Part shown: positions 1 to 8,426 of the stretch, one piece after another
How the letters are laid out: each line of letters starts with the position of its first letter
Numbering within the stretch: position 1 is the first letter of the stretch
Origin: Archaeoglobaceae archaeon
GTDB lineage: Archaea > Halobacteriota > Archaeoglobi > Archaeoglobales > Archaeoglobaceae
Length of the DNA stretch: 34,434 bases
Assembly (NCBI GenBank): GCA_027064525.1
Contig: JAMOPJ010000042.1
Coordinates: forward strand, 1 to 34,434
Reading direction: 5' to 3'
Position numbers and translations under genes: made by a program
The notes under the pieces: generated by a model
What the model was told of the DNA's origin: nothing
The model's input: the letters and a program-made list of their open reading frames with translations, nothing else
Database searches by the model: none

Positions 1-253
1 TTGACACGATCACTACGGGAGCCATGATCCTCAGGTTCGCCAATCCTCTCTTAACGAGCTGCGGAGCGGACGAAAGAGCACTTGTGAGAGCCATTATCAG
101 TCCGGCACCTCTTATGAAGTCCACGTGAAACGGAAAGAACGCTGTCGTCAGCGGAACGAACAGAACTCCTCCTCCAACTCCAGATATCGGCGCTATTATT
201 CCGATCACCAGTGTAAACAGGAACAGACACAGAGGCCAGAACCACCAGTCCAT
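1..253 (-). CDS. TauE/SafE-family permease, N-terminal part (cut by window edge)
   Basis: The minus strand from the ATG at 253 stays open to the window edge (84 codons). It begins MDWWFWPLCLFLFTLVIGII and continues with a glycine-rich segment, SGVGGGVLFVPL, followed by GAGLIMALTSALSSAP. That pattern of a first membrane helix, a GxGGG turn and a second helix is typical of the sulfite exporter TauE/SafE (DUF81) permeases. GGAGGTG just before the ATG supports this start. The rest of the gene is outside the window. A second, full-length member of the family lies at 1812-3245, so this locus carries two such permeases next to the sulfate-reduction genes. A role in sulfite, sulfate or organosulfonate transport is inferred from family and context only. 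Confidence 0.8.
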   Translation of the reverse strand, partial: MDWWFWPLCLFLFTLVIGIIAPISGVGGGVLFVPLTTAFFPFHVDFIRGAGLIMALTSALSSAPQLVKRGLANLRIMAPVVIVS

Positions 254-557
254 AGGGCCACCTCCACATATTAACTCCGAATTTTACTCCGTGTCCGATA
301 CCTTTGTTAACGGCGAATCGATAATAACAATATATAAGATTTGTCATTTATATTCCACAATTAATAACGATTAAGATTCGATGTGAGAGATGGCCCAATA
401 AAAGCGATCAATTATTAAAAAACAAATATCGTCTATCAAGATATACATCTTGCAAATAATCAAATAATATTAAAATATTTTTATTTTTTAAAATTATATA
501 AAAAATTCATAATATATGTAGCACTTCCAAATAAATCAGCTACAGAATAGTCAACTT
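254..557. promoter_or_regulatory. AT-rich intergenic region with an inverted repeat
   Basis: No convincing gene is seen in these 304 bases, which are very AT-rich. The one structured element is a 6-bp inverted repeat with a 4-bp spacer at 437-452 (CAAGAT-ATAC-ATCTTG). It could be a site for a dimeric regulator such as the ribbon-helix-helix protein encoded next door, or simply part of the terminator region of that gene. A promoter for the leftmost permease must lie in the part near 280-330 (TATA-like sequence on the minus strand). Confidence 0.35.
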
Positions 558-1124
558 TCACTTTCTCTTTTTCTCTACAAGCAATAGCGTTCTTGGAGCC
601 TCGACGATGTCCACAGATATATCGAGAGCTCTAAATAACCCCCTAAGAAAAGCCTTGATAAAGTTCTTGGAATGAGGTGTTGGCAGAACCAAGGTGTAGC
701 AGCCGGAACTTATCTTCAACTTGAACCAGTTTTTGTATTCGGTGTATTTCAATATCTCCCTTAAATCGGTCAGCTCTATGCTCCTAAAATATATCCCGTG
801 CCTATATCCTTCTTCCTCCGTAAGTTTCCAGAACTCATCCGATCCATACTTCTCTATCTCATTTAGCATGGCGTCCCAAAGTTCGATGTCTATGATGACA
901 TGATCGCCACCGTGAAGGAGTTCGGCATATATGGCGAGTTCCTTGAGAGAAGGAGTATCCTCAAGCTCAGATTGATATGCCATCATTATGGATGACCTTA
1001 CCACCTGAGAAATAGTCTGTCCTCTTTTTTTCGTCAGCTCTCTTAAAGCTCTGAAGGTTTCAGGATCCAAAGCTACAGATATCCTCCTAAAGCCTTCATG
1101 GTTGCCATATTCAATGTATTCCAT
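558..1124 (-). CDS. CopG/ribbon-helix-helix transcriptional regulator with C-terminal sensor-like domain
   Basis: This 188-residue protein has an N-terminal ribbon-helix-helix segment: strand FRRISVALDPETFRALRELT, then a helix-turn-helix RGQTISQVVRSSI (about residues 12-45). This is the DNA-binding fold of the CopG/NikR/Arc class, which binds as a dimer. The remaining ~140 residues are a mixed alpha/beta domain that I do not recognise. They could be a ligand or sensory domain, since they are much longer than in a minimal CopG protein. It is divergent from the operon of stress protein and TauE/SafE permease across a 209-bp AT-rich gap, so local control of that operon is plausible but inferred. 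The ATG at 1124 begins MEYIEYGNHEGF and no better start is seen. Confidence 0.75.
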   Translation of the reverse strand: MEYIEYGNHEGFRRISVALDPETFRALRELTKKRGQTISQVVRSSIMMAYQSELEDTPSLKELAIYAELLHGGDHVIIDIELWDAMLNEIEKYGSDEFWKLTEEEGYRHGIYFRSIELTDLREILKYTEYKNWFKLKISSGCYTLVLPTPHSKNFIKAFLRGLFRALDISVDIVEAPRTLLLVEKKRK

Positions 1125-1333
1125 GTTTCTTTTATTTTGACTACTACTACTTAAGTTTTGTTTATTATTTTTATTAGTTTTTCATACCGAATAAAATTTA
1201 TATTATCTAATAATTAAAATTTGATTTTCCGCTCCAATTAATAAAGATTTTATTACTTATTATCAAAACTTAATAAATAACAACAAAATTTATATTAAAG
1301 AAAAAACAAACAGAAAAATGGAGGTGAAATGCT
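1125..1333. promoter_or_regulatory. Divergent promoter region with duplicated AT-rich box
   Basis: This gap separates the minus-strand regulator from the plus-strand stress-protein operon. The 13-mer AAAATTTATATTA occurs twice in the same orientation, at 1193-1205 and 1285-1297. The second copy is about 30 nt before the likely transcript start of the downstream gene, so it fits a TATA box; the first copy may be a second promoter or a regulator site. GGAGGTG at 1320-1326 is the ribosome-binding site of the gene starting at 1334. Confidence 0.45.
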
Positions 1334-1801
1334 ATGCCCGAGGTGTGCGAGAGAGAAGTTATGTTTAGTCTGCCAGAGATATCCAAAATACTGCTGGTGC
1401 TCAGGAACGACGCCGACTACAGAAAGGCGATTGAGAATGCAATAAGCATAGCAAGCGGAAAGAACGCGAAGATATACGTTCTCTACGCCGTTGACATGGA
1501 GCTACCGCCAATAGTTCCAGAGAAGGTTGAGAAAGAGATTTACGAGAAGCTCAGAGAGGAAGGAAAGAAGATAGTCGATGAGGCGATAGAGAAGCTTAAA
1601 GCGGCAGGAATCGAAGCTGAGCCCATCGGGATGCATTTCGGATTTGCAGTTGAAAGGATTCTAAAAGCTGAGAAGGAGCTGAACCCAGATCTAATAATTC
1701 TGAGCACGAGAGGGCTTTCAACGTTGAAGAAGATTTTGATGGGGAGCATTTCTGAGGAAGTTACGAAAGAGGCGAAAGCTCCTGTTCTGCTCGTGAAGTG
1801 A
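1334..1801 (+). CDS. Universal stress protein (UspA) family protein
   Basis: The 155-residue product has the Usp alpha/beta Rossmann-like layout. It opens with strand SKILLVLRNDADYRKAIENA and ends with the nucleotide-loop region STRGLSTLKKILMGSISEEV and the terminal strand APVLLVK. In ATP-binding members the loop reads G-x2-G-x9-G-S/T. Here the first Gly is Ser but the second Gly and the GS are kept, so nucleotide binding is possible but not certain. It leads an operon: its stop codon overlaps the ribosome-binding site of the TauE/SafE permease, which suggests coupled translation and a regulatory partnership with the transporter. The start is fixed by GGAGGTG seven bases upstream. Confidence 0.9.
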   Translation: MPEVCEREVMFSLPEISKILLVLRNDADYRKAIENAISIASGKNAKIYVLYAVDMELPPIVPEKVEKEIYEKLREEGKKIVDEAIEKLKAAGIEAEPIGMHFGFAVERILKAEKELNPDLIILSTRGLSTLKKILMGSISEEVTKEAKAPVLLVK

Positions 1802-1811
1802 GGTGTTGTGT

Positions 1812-3245
1812 ATGGGAGGACTGCCAGCCGGCGGGCTCAGCGCGATTCCGCCTGAAGCTTTCATACACATAGGCTGGGAAGAAGCATTATTTCTGCTCGC
1901 ACTGGGATTCTTCGGAGGAATGCTCAGCGGTTTCATAGGTAGCGGTGGAGCCTTCGTTCTAACGCCGGGAATGATGTCTATAGGAGTTCCTGGACCGGTT
2001 GCGATCGCATCCAACATGTGCCACAAGTTCCCGAAGGCAATGATAGGTGCTTGGAGGAGGATGAAAGTAGGACACTTGGACGTAAAGCTTGCGATACTCT
2101 TCGCGATATCTGCAATAGCTGGTGTTCAGGTTGGTATCTATGTCCAAAGATTGATACTGAAGACATTGGGTGTTACAGGAACGAACCTATACGTCAGCTT
2201 GGCGTTCGTAATCGTTCTGCCGATAGTTGCCGCTCTATGTCTCAGAGATGTCTTAAAGGCGAGGAAGTATGGAATCGAAGATGTAGAGCCTCAACTTGCC
2301 AAGAAGCTTGAGCAGAAGTTCAGAATCCCGCCCATGATCCACTTTAAGACCGCTGGAAGAAGGCAGTCGCTATGGCTGACGATTCCGTGCGGATTTGGAA
2401 CAGGATTCTTAGCAGCTACTATAGCTGTTGGAGGTTTCATAGGCGTTCCAACGATGATATACGTCATAGGAGCTCCGAGTTTCGTGGCGAGCGGAACAGA
2501 ATTGGGAGTAGCTTTCGTCATGGGTTCGACGGGAACGTGGACTTGGGCATACTTCGTCGGAGCTGTCGACTTCAGGCTTACTACGCTCATACTTGCCACA
2601 TCTTTGATAGGAGTTCAGATTGGGGCGGTGGGAACGACTTACGTTAGACAATACTTCATAAAGCTCGCGATGGCTACTGTAATGCTGATTGTCACGTGCA
2701 GCAGAGCATGCGCAATTCCGGGTTATCTCGTAGAATTAGGCTGGATATCGCTTGACGAAAGTATTGTAAACACCTTGAATTCGTTGGTCTTCCCGCTGAT
2801 GATACTGGCTCTGATTTCCGTAACTCCAATGGTTTTAATTCCGATGCTCAACGTCAGAAGAACCCTCGCAAGGCTCGGAGTTTTGAACGAGGCATTGGTG
2901 GTTCCGAAGCACAAGGGAAGACTAATTCCGAAGACTATATTGTTCTTCACGCTGACCGCGCTCAACTACTACCTGCTGTTCAGAGACCAGTGGGCTTGGG
3001 TCGAGTTCATAACTTCCATACCGCACGCTCCTCCATTAACAGCCGCACTACTTTCTACCGCTGTTGTTTTCCTCGCGATCTACTGGTCGATAGTCCATGG
3101 AACCTTTGCTCATTGCGTCCTCGATCTGGTAAAGATCACAGCTCTCAGGGACGACTTAGCAAAGAAGATAAGCGAGAAGGGATACGAAGGCATCCACGAG
3201 TGGGTTGCGAGCGTGAAGTCTGGAGGTGCAACAGCTTCCAGATAA
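1812..3245 (+). CDS. TauE/SafE-family membrane permease, full length
   Basis: This 477-residue polytopic membrane protein carries the two repeated TauE/SafE signatures. The first is FFGGMLSGFIGSGGAFVLTP near residue 40. The second, near residue 205, is FGTGFLAATIAVGGFIGVPT. Both have the Gly-rich G-x-G-G turn and are followed by conserved helices, giving about ten or eleven membrane spans. It is longer than the usual 250-300 residues because of a charged cytoplasmic stretch between the halves and a C-terminal extension with two or three extra helices. The ATG at 1812 is preferred over the GTG at 1803 because GAGGTG (1800-1805) is then correctly spaced. It is sandwiched between two Usp genes and lies beside the sulfate-reduction cluster, so sulfate or sulfite movement is an attractive but unproven role. 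Confidence 0.85.
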   Translation: MGGLPAGGLSAIPPEAFIHIGWEEALFLLALGFFGGMLSGFIGSGGAFVLTPGMMSIGVPGPVAIASNMCHKFPKAMIGAWRRMKVGHLDVKLAILFAISAIAGVQVGIYVQRLILKTLGVTGTNLYVSLAFVIVLPIVAALCLRDVLKARKYGIEDVEPQLAKKLEQKFRIPPMIHFKTAGRRQSLWLTIPCGFGTGFLAATIAVGGFIGVPTMIYVIGAPSFVASGTELGVAFVMGSTGTWTWAYFVGAVDFRLTTLILATSLIGVQIGAVGTTYVRQYFIKLAMATVMLIVTCSRACAIPGYLVELGWISLDESIVNTLNSLVFPLMILALISVTPMVLIPMLNVRRTLARLGVLNEALVVPKHKGRLIPKTILFFTLTALNYYLLFRDQWAWVEFITSIPHAPPLTAALLSTAVVFLAIYWSIVHGTFAHCVLDLVKITALRDDLAKKISEKGYEGIHEWVASVKSGGATASR

Positions 3246-3269
3246 ATTCTTTTATTTGAGGTGGGGTAA

Positions 3270-4079
3270 ATGTTCGAAAGAGTTTTGATTCCGACGGATT
3301 TCTCACCGTATGCGGATAAAACCCTCGAATGCGGTTTTGAACTAAAGAATTTAGGAGTTGGGGAAGTGGTTCTACTGCATGTGATCGATCCTGACATACT
3401 GGAGTTCGTCGATGCTTTTTATGGAGCGGATGTCCCAACGATCATGGAGGACTTGAGGAATAAGGCTAAGGAGAAACTTGAAGAGAGAGTAAGATTGCTA
3501 AAGGAGCAGGGTATTGAGGCAAGGTATGAGATTGCCGTAGGTGATCCGGCCACTGAGATCGTTAAGGCTTCTGAAAGATTTTCTCTAATTTTGATCGGTG
3601 CGAAAGGTAAGAACGCGTTGAGTGCTACATTCTTGGGTAGCGTTTCCGAGGCGGTTATAAGGTCTGCCAAGGTTCCTATATTGGTTACGAAGTTGAAGGT
3701 CGTTGAGAGAAAGGATGGGGCGTATTACTGCGAGCTTATATATGGTAGGATGTTTGACAAGGTTCTGTATGCAACAGATTTTTCCGAATGTTCTGAGGCC
3801 CTGAAAGTTCTCAATGGGTATCCTAAGGAGGTCATAGTTTTGCATGTTCTCGAAAAAGGAGAAAGCGAAGGAAATGTAGAGTCTAAGCTTAAGGAGATCA
3901 AATTCGACAACACAGAATACGTCATAGCTGAAGGAAAGCCGTGTAAAGAGATCTTAAAGGTCAGCGAAGATAAAAGATGCACGATGATAGTGGTTGGGAA
4001 ATCCAAGGTTGAGGGTTTCTTCGGAACGACTGTAGATTGCGTCGTTAGGAGATCAAAGATACCAGTTTTGATAGTCTAA
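3270..4079 (+). CDS. Tandem-domain universal stress protein
   Basis: Two Usp domains sit in one 269-residue chain. Domain 1 starts MFERVLIPTDFSPYADKTLE and ends near residue 137 with IGAKGKNALSATFLGSVSEA, a full G-x2-G-x9-G-S type nucleotide loop. Domain 2 restarts with MFDKVLYATDFSECSEALKV and ends VGKSKVEGFFGTTVDCVVRR, a shorter and less canonical loop. The asymmetry suggests that only the first domain binds ATP. Strong GAGGTGGGG precedes the ATG by four bases. It is the third gene of the Usp-permease-Usp operon, 24 bases after the permease. Function in the cell is unknown beyond the family's general link to stress and regulation. Confidence 0.88.
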   Translation: MFERVLIPTDFSPYADKTLECGFELKNLGVGEVVLLHVIDPDILEFVDAFYGADVPTIMEDLRNKAKEKLEERVRLLKEQGIEARYEIAVGDPATEIVKASERFSLILIGAKGKNALSATFLGSVSEAVIRSAKVPILVTKLKVVERKDGAYYCELIYGRMFDKVLYATDFSECSEALKVLNGYPKEVIVLHVLEKGESEGNVESKLKEIKFDNTEYVIAEGKPCKEILKVSEDKRCTMIVVGKSKVEGFFGTTVDCVVRRSKIPVLIV

Positions 4080-4222
4080 ATTTTATTTTTTATTTTTATT
4101 ATTTTTAATAAAAGTTATTAAAAATTTGTAAAATTGCTCAAAAGTGCTAAAAATTATGCAATTTTAATAAGAAAGATTTTTAAGAAATAAGAAGATACGT
4201 TGATATGATGGGGGGTGAGAAC

Positions 4223-4843
4223 ATGCGCAAGATGACTATCCTCGCTATGGTGATTGCGGGAGTGTCGATAGCCATAGCATGGTGGTTGCACGCAACGAAG
4301 GAGATAATGTGGCTCATAGCTTTGCTGGCACTCTCAGTGTTTGTAAGTGACACCTCAGAAAGTCCAACAGTGCTTGAGGATGAGAGAAAGGAAGAAAAGA
4401 GGAATATGAAGATACTCGTTGGAGCTGACGGTTCAGAGAAGTCTATGAAGGCAGTAGATTATGCGGCAAGCTTAGCTTTAAAGAACGACGGAGAAGTGTT
4501 ACTCGTCCACGTAGTTGCAATGGATCCGAGAATCCCGCCCTCAATATGGGTTACCCCAGAGATAGAGGCGAGGGACAGGAAGTTCATCGAAGATTTGAGA
4601 AAGACGGCCGAAAATATGCTCAATGACATAGCAACAAGACTCAGGGAAATGGGCGTTAACGTGAAAACGAGGATAGAGTTTGGAGATCCAGCGGAGCAGA
4701 TACTCAAGATAGCTGACGAGGAAAATGTTGACATGATAGTAGTTGGTGTGAGGGGTATAAGCAGGTGGAAGAAGATACTGATGGGAAGCGTATCGGAAAA
4801 GGTAGCAAACGAGGCTAAGGTTCCAGTTATGATCGTTAGATGA
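4223..4843 (+). CDS. Membrane-anchored universal stress protein (two-helix anchor fused to Usp)
   Basis: The 206-residue protein begins with two hydrophobic helices (about residues 4-20, TILAMVIAGVSIAIAWW, and 27-41, EIMWLIALLALSVFV). A charged linker of about 20 residues leads to a complete Usp domain starting MKILVGADGSEKSMKAVDYA, with the loop VGVRGISRWKKILMGSVSEK (G-x2-G-x9-GS). The domain should face the cytoplasm. A purine-rich GGGGGTGAG at about 4209-4217 lies just before the ATG at 4223, so I prefer it to the ATG at 4205. The gene has its own AT-rich upstream region and stands alone, convergent with qmoC. The Usp part could sense ATP or stress at the membrane near a transporter. That is inference. 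Confidence 0.8.
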   Translation: MRKMTILAMVIAGVSIAIAWWLHATKEIMWLIALLALSVFVSDTSESPTVLEDERKEEKRNMKILVGADGSEKSMKAVDYAASLALKNDGEVLLVHVVAMDPRIPPSIWVTPEIEARDRKFIEDLRKTAENMLNDIATRLREMGVNVKTRIEFGDPAEQILKIADEENVDMIVVGVRGISRWKKILMGSVSEKVANEAKVPVMIVR

Positions 4844-4994
4844 TCTTTCAATTTCTATTAATTTTTTTTCTAGCAACTTCAGGTATTCCGCAACTACTAA
4901 AATCGCTAGGATATTTATTGCACTAAATTAAAACTAAATTAAATATCTCTAATCAATGTTGAACAGCATCAAGTTGCCCACTACAACAAAAAAA
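4844..4994. terminator. Convergent gene-end region with T-tracts in both directions
   Basis: Two genes converge here. A T-run (about 4863-4870) follows the plus-strand stress-protein gene. On the other strand, an A-run at 4988-4994 reads as a T-run just after the qmoC stop codon. Such oligo-T tracts are the usual archaeal intrinsic termination signal. Nothing else is seen. Confidence 0.45.
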
Positions 4995-6143
4995 TTAGAA
5001 TGGAAGCTTTGGTTCTCTGCCACTTGCCTTTGCGTAGGCCATTGCGACTCCTCTGTAGATCAGGTGCGCGAACTTGGAGTATGGCGCATATGCTATCAGC
5101 ATGAACACCGCTATTAGGTGGACAACGTAGAGGTAGTATGCCGCGACGCTACCAGCCAGTCTAGCAAGCTCAGTGATTATGCCCGTTATTGCGACCGCAT
5201 ACAGCGTCAGCAGGAAGAACCAGTCGAAGTATGAACCACCCTTGACATCGGGGTTCGTCAGCCTGTTGTAGATTGCGAACGAACATCCCAAGAAGAGTGC
5301 GATCGCACCCAAGTTGCCCAAGATCTTAGCCGGATGCCATATCGGAAGGTGTGGCATTCCGAAGACGTATTTGGCCACGACATCGAGTCCGGCGGTGATA
5401 CCCAGAGCTATGAATCCGTAAAACATCAGGAGGTGGGCGTAGTATCTGTTCCTGTTCACCTCACAGATCTTAAACCAGCTGTGCTTTATTATGTCCCAGA
5501 TCGCATAGACGACTGCATCCAAGAAGCACATACCACCCTGCACTTCGAGCTCTGCCCCTTCCTTAGGCTCGACTGTTATAGTCTTACCGCCACCCTCTGT
5601 CAAAGCGTTCCAGAACCTCCAAAGTCCTATCAATGCGATGAGAACCGCCAGCCCTCCGAAGATGAAACCACCAGCCTCAACGAACTCCATTGGTATGAAC
5701 TTACTGTAGACGATCTCCTCTCCACCGGAGGGAACACTGAGGCCAAATGCTGAAATCAGAGCTCCGATCAATATTATGGGTATCAAAACGAACAACGGGA
5801 AGTATACTGGGTTGTTCACGATCTTAGCCATGAAGCTCGGCCACGAATACTCTGCTATCATCCTTGCTCTCAAAGCAGCTAAGACCTCTCCGGGCTTAGC
5901 GTCTCTTGGACAATACTTGGAACAGTCGTTGCAGTTGTGGCAGAGCCAAACGTCAGGATCTTTCAAGAGCTTCTCTTTCAGACCCCACTGGGCCCAGATC
6001 ATCTCCTTCCTTGGAAATGGGCTATTTTCGGGGCTTAGCGGACAAACCACAGAACACGTTGCACACTGCATACACTTCTTAAGGGTCTTTCCACCCAACT
6101 TTATTACTTCCCTGACGAACTTCGGATCGGCTTCAACTGCCAT
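4995..6143 (-). CDS. qmoC: Quinone-interacting membrane oxidoreductase subunit C
   Basis: QmoC is the membrane subunit that takes electrons from menaquinol for APS reduction. The 382-residue chain has an N-terminal HdrC-like ferredoxin domain with two cysteine clusters, CMQCATCSVVCP and CHNCNDCSKYCP (about residues 25-80), each able to hold a [4Fe-4S] centre. A cytochrome-b-like domain with about six membrane helices follows. Histidines within helices (YAHLLMFYG, YVVHLIAVF, KFAHLIYRG) are candidate haem ligands. The ATG at 6143 is chosen because GGGGTGG lies just upstream. A longer reading to 6221 would overlap the qmoB end and has no such site. It is the last gene of qmoABC, 28 bases after qmoB. 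Confidence 0.93.
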   Translation of the reverse strand: MAVEADPKFVREVIKLGGKTLKKCMQCATCSVVCPLSPENSPFPRKEMIWAQWGLKEKLLKDPDVWLCHNCNDCSKYCPRDAKPGEVLAALRARMIAEYSWPSFMAKIVNNPVYFPLFVLIPIILIGALISAFGLSVPSGGEEIVYSKFIPMEFVEAGGFIFGGLAVLIALIGLWRFWNALTEGGGKTITVEPKEGAELEVQGGMCFLDAVVYAIWDIIKHSWFKICEVNRNRYYAHLLMFYGFIALGITAGLDVVAKYVFGMPHLPIWHPAKILGNLGAIALFLGCSFAIYNRLTNPDVKGGSYFDWFFLLTLYAVAITGIITELARLAGSVAAYYLYVVHLIAVFMLIAYAPYSKFAHLIYRGVAMAYAKASGREPKLPF

Positions 6144-6171
6144 AATACCACCCCACAAAAATATAAGAAAT

Positions 6172-8421
6172 TTAGAAGCCCTTGTATGGGTTCGGACCGA
6201 TCTTCTTAATCTCCTCAACAAAGCCGTCCAATATCTCGGGTATCTTGGGCCAATCGGATATCTCCACCTCCAATATCTTTACTCTCTCTGGCTCTAAGAA
6301 CAACCTCTGCAGAGTCTCCTGGACGTTCTCCATTCTTCTATTTGCAAGCTCCGAACCTCTTATGAAGTGGCACTGATAATCTTCGCCAAACTTACATCCG
6401 AGCAGTAGTATGCCATCAATACCTCTTGACAGCGAGTCTGCGATGAATACCACGTTTACTGAACCAAGGCATCTAACCGGGATTATTCTGACGAACGGAT
6501 TGAACTTCAGTCCGTTCTTTGCCGCCATGTCTATCGCCGGATATGCGTCGTTTTCACATGCGAAGACGATTATTCTCGGCTTGGTCTCCTCCGAAGGAAC
6601 CGAAACGGCCTTGAGCATCGATGAGATCATGTCAACGCTGTATTGCTTGAACGATATGATCTTCTCTGGGCAAGCTCCGAAGCAGATACCACATCTCCTG
6701 CATCTTAACGGGTTCGGCTTTGGCGTTCCCTTCTCGTCCTCATCGAGCGAACCAAACGGACATTCCTCGGTGCACCTCTTACACTGCGTGCACCTCTGGA
6801 GGAAGAAGTTCGGATAGTCGATGTCTCCAGTCCTCGGGAAGGTCGTCTTACCCTGAGCAACCAATTCGACACACTGAATAGCCTTCAACGCCGCACCTCT
6901 TGCGTCGAGCTCACAATCTCTGACAGTCATCGGTGCTCTAACGCAACCGGCTGCATAAATTCCGGTTCTTCTGCTTTCGTATGGGAAGCATATGTAGTGT
7001 GAATCGGGCATTCCGTAGCGGAGTGTCGGAAGCTCTGGCCCTTGCCTGTATTGCAGGTTGAGAATCTGCTCCTTGTCCTTGTTTGCGAACGCCACCTCTT
7101 TAGGAACTGCGGGCCTAATGTGCGAGTATGGAGGCTCGCCTTCGTCTGGATACTCCTCCTTTGTCGTGTAGATTCCATACATCGCAGACAGCATTCCAGT
7201 CGCGAGGACGACCAAATCCACAGTTACCTTGACATCCTCACCCAGCAATGTGTCGGTCACTTCAACCACAAGATCCCCATATTCGTCCTCGTAGATGCTC
7301 TTAACCTGACCCTTCGTGAGGAATATACCCTCATCTTCCTGCGCTCTCTTGTAGAATTCCTCGTAGATTCCAACTGTCCTCATATCTTTGTAGAATATGT
7401 AAACATTCGCGTCCTTGTTGAGCTCCCTTATGCAGAGTGCCTCCTTGAGCGATGTCATGCAGCAGACCGTCGAGCAGTATGGAATGTGCTCCGGATCCCT
7501 CTGTCCGGCGCAGAGTATAAAGGCCACGTTCTTCACGGGCTTTCCATCTGAAGGCCTAACCAAATTACCCTCCTTCAGCATCTGTTCAAGCTCGATGTTG
7601 GTAACGACGTTCGCAAACTTGCCGTATCCCAAATGCTCAAGTTTTGAAGGATCGTAAGGCTTCCAACCAGCCGCAACCACTATTGCACCCACTCTAAAGC
7701 TCTCTTCACTTCCATTTGTGCTGACAATAACATCGAACATTCCCGGCTGTCCAGAGATCGACTTGATCCTTGCAGACGTGAAGACCTTGATCCTATCGTT
7801 GCTTTCAACCTCCTTTATCTTCTCCTCCAAGTATGCAGAAGCATCCATAAGCTCTCTGTATGGCTGCTTACCCGGCAAGATCTTCGAGAACTTTCTAACC
7901 CAACCTCCAAGCTCCGGCTCCTTTTCGACGAGATAAACGTTGTATCCCGCCTTGGCTATCTCAATGGCCGCAGTTAATCCGGTAACTCCACCACCGACGA
8001 CGAGAATGTCCTTCGAAGTCTCCTCTATGTATGGCTCTGGGAAGTCTGCTTTCTGAGCCTTTACTACTCCCATCTTTACGTAGTCTTCCGCCATCATCTG
8101 CGTGTCTTCGTTGTTCGGCTCGTGCGTCCAAACTACGCCCTCTCTCAGGTTCACCCTCTCGACGAATACTTTCTCGCCGAAGTCGAATACCTCCTTCTTA
8201 ACTCTCGGCGAACAAGCGGCAATGACAACACCCGTTAACCCCTCACTGCTTATGTCGCTCTTTATCATGCTGACGGCTTCTTCGCTGCAGAGATGATCGT
8301 GGATCTTGACGGGAACTTTGAACTCGTTCTCTACTGCCTCTTTAATCTTCTCAACATCTATAGCGTCGCCAATTCCACAACCCTTGCATATGTAAACGGC
8401 AACCTTCTTTTCTTCAGCCAA
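6172..8421 (-). CDS. qmoB: Quinone-interacting membrane oxidoreductase subunit B (HdrA/MvhD-like)
   Basis: This 749-residue flavo-iron-sulfur subunit resembles a heterodisulfide reductase HdrA fused to an MvhD-type domain. The N-terminus has a short CKGCGIG segment. An FAD-binding stretch follows near residue 140 (ILVVGGGVTGLTAAIEIAKA), then the HdrA cysteine motif CAGQRDPEHIPYCSTVCC. Two ferredoxin clusters come near residues 545-590 (CTQCKRCTEECPFG and CRRCGICFGACPEK). The C-terminal ~140 residues, with VFACENDAYPAI, PVRCLGSVN and LLGCKFGEDYQCHFIRG, match MvhD/FrhD, the domain that passes electrons in methanogen hydrogenase-Hdr complexes. It probably links QmoA/QmoC to AprBA and could take part in electron bifurcation. 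That last point is inference. GGGGGTGAT inside the qmoA end serves its start. Confidence 0.94.
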   Translation of the reverse strand: MAEEKKVAVYICKGCGIGDAIDVEKIKEAVENEFKVPVKIHDHLCSEEAVSMIKSDISSEGLTGVVIAACSPRVKKEVFDFGEKVFVERVNLREGVVWTHEPNNEDTQMMAEDYVKMGVVKAQKADFPEPYIEETSKDILVVGGGVTGLTAAIEIAKAGYNVYLVEKEPELGGWVRKFSKILPGKQPYRELMDASAYLEEKIKEVESNDRIKVFTSARIKSISGQPGMFDVIVSTNGSEESFRVGAIVVAAGWKPYDPSKLEHLGYGKFANVVTNIELEQMLKEGNLVRPSDGKPVKNVAFILCAGQRDPEHIPYCSTVCCMTSLKEALCIRELNKDANVYIFYKDMRTVGIYEEFYKRAQEDEGIFLTKGQVKSIYEDEYGDLVVEVTDTLLGEDVKVTVDLVVLATGMLSAMYGIYTTKEEYPDEGEPPYSHIRPAVPKEVAFANKDKEQILNLQYRQGPELPTLRYGMPDSHYICFPYESRRTGIYAAGCVRAPMTVRDCELDARGAALKAIQCVELVAQGKTTFPRTGDIDYPNFFLQRCTQCKRCTEECPFGSLDEDEKGTPKPNPLRCRRCGICFGACPEKIISFKQYSVDMISSMLKAVSVPSEETKPRIIVFACENDAYPAIDMAAKNGLKFNPFVRIIPVRCLGSVNVVFIADSLSRGIDGILLLGCKFGEDYQCHFIRGSELANRRMENVQETLQRLFLEPERVKILEVEISDWPKIPEILDGFVEEIKKIGPNPYKGF

Positions 8422-8426
8422 TTAAA

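Noticed and set aside
51-347. 98-residue minus-strand ORF
   Set aside because: It is out of frame with the TauE/SafE permease N-terminus that ends at the same edge (1-253) and shows no domain; the permease frame has membrane helices and a good ribosome-binding site.
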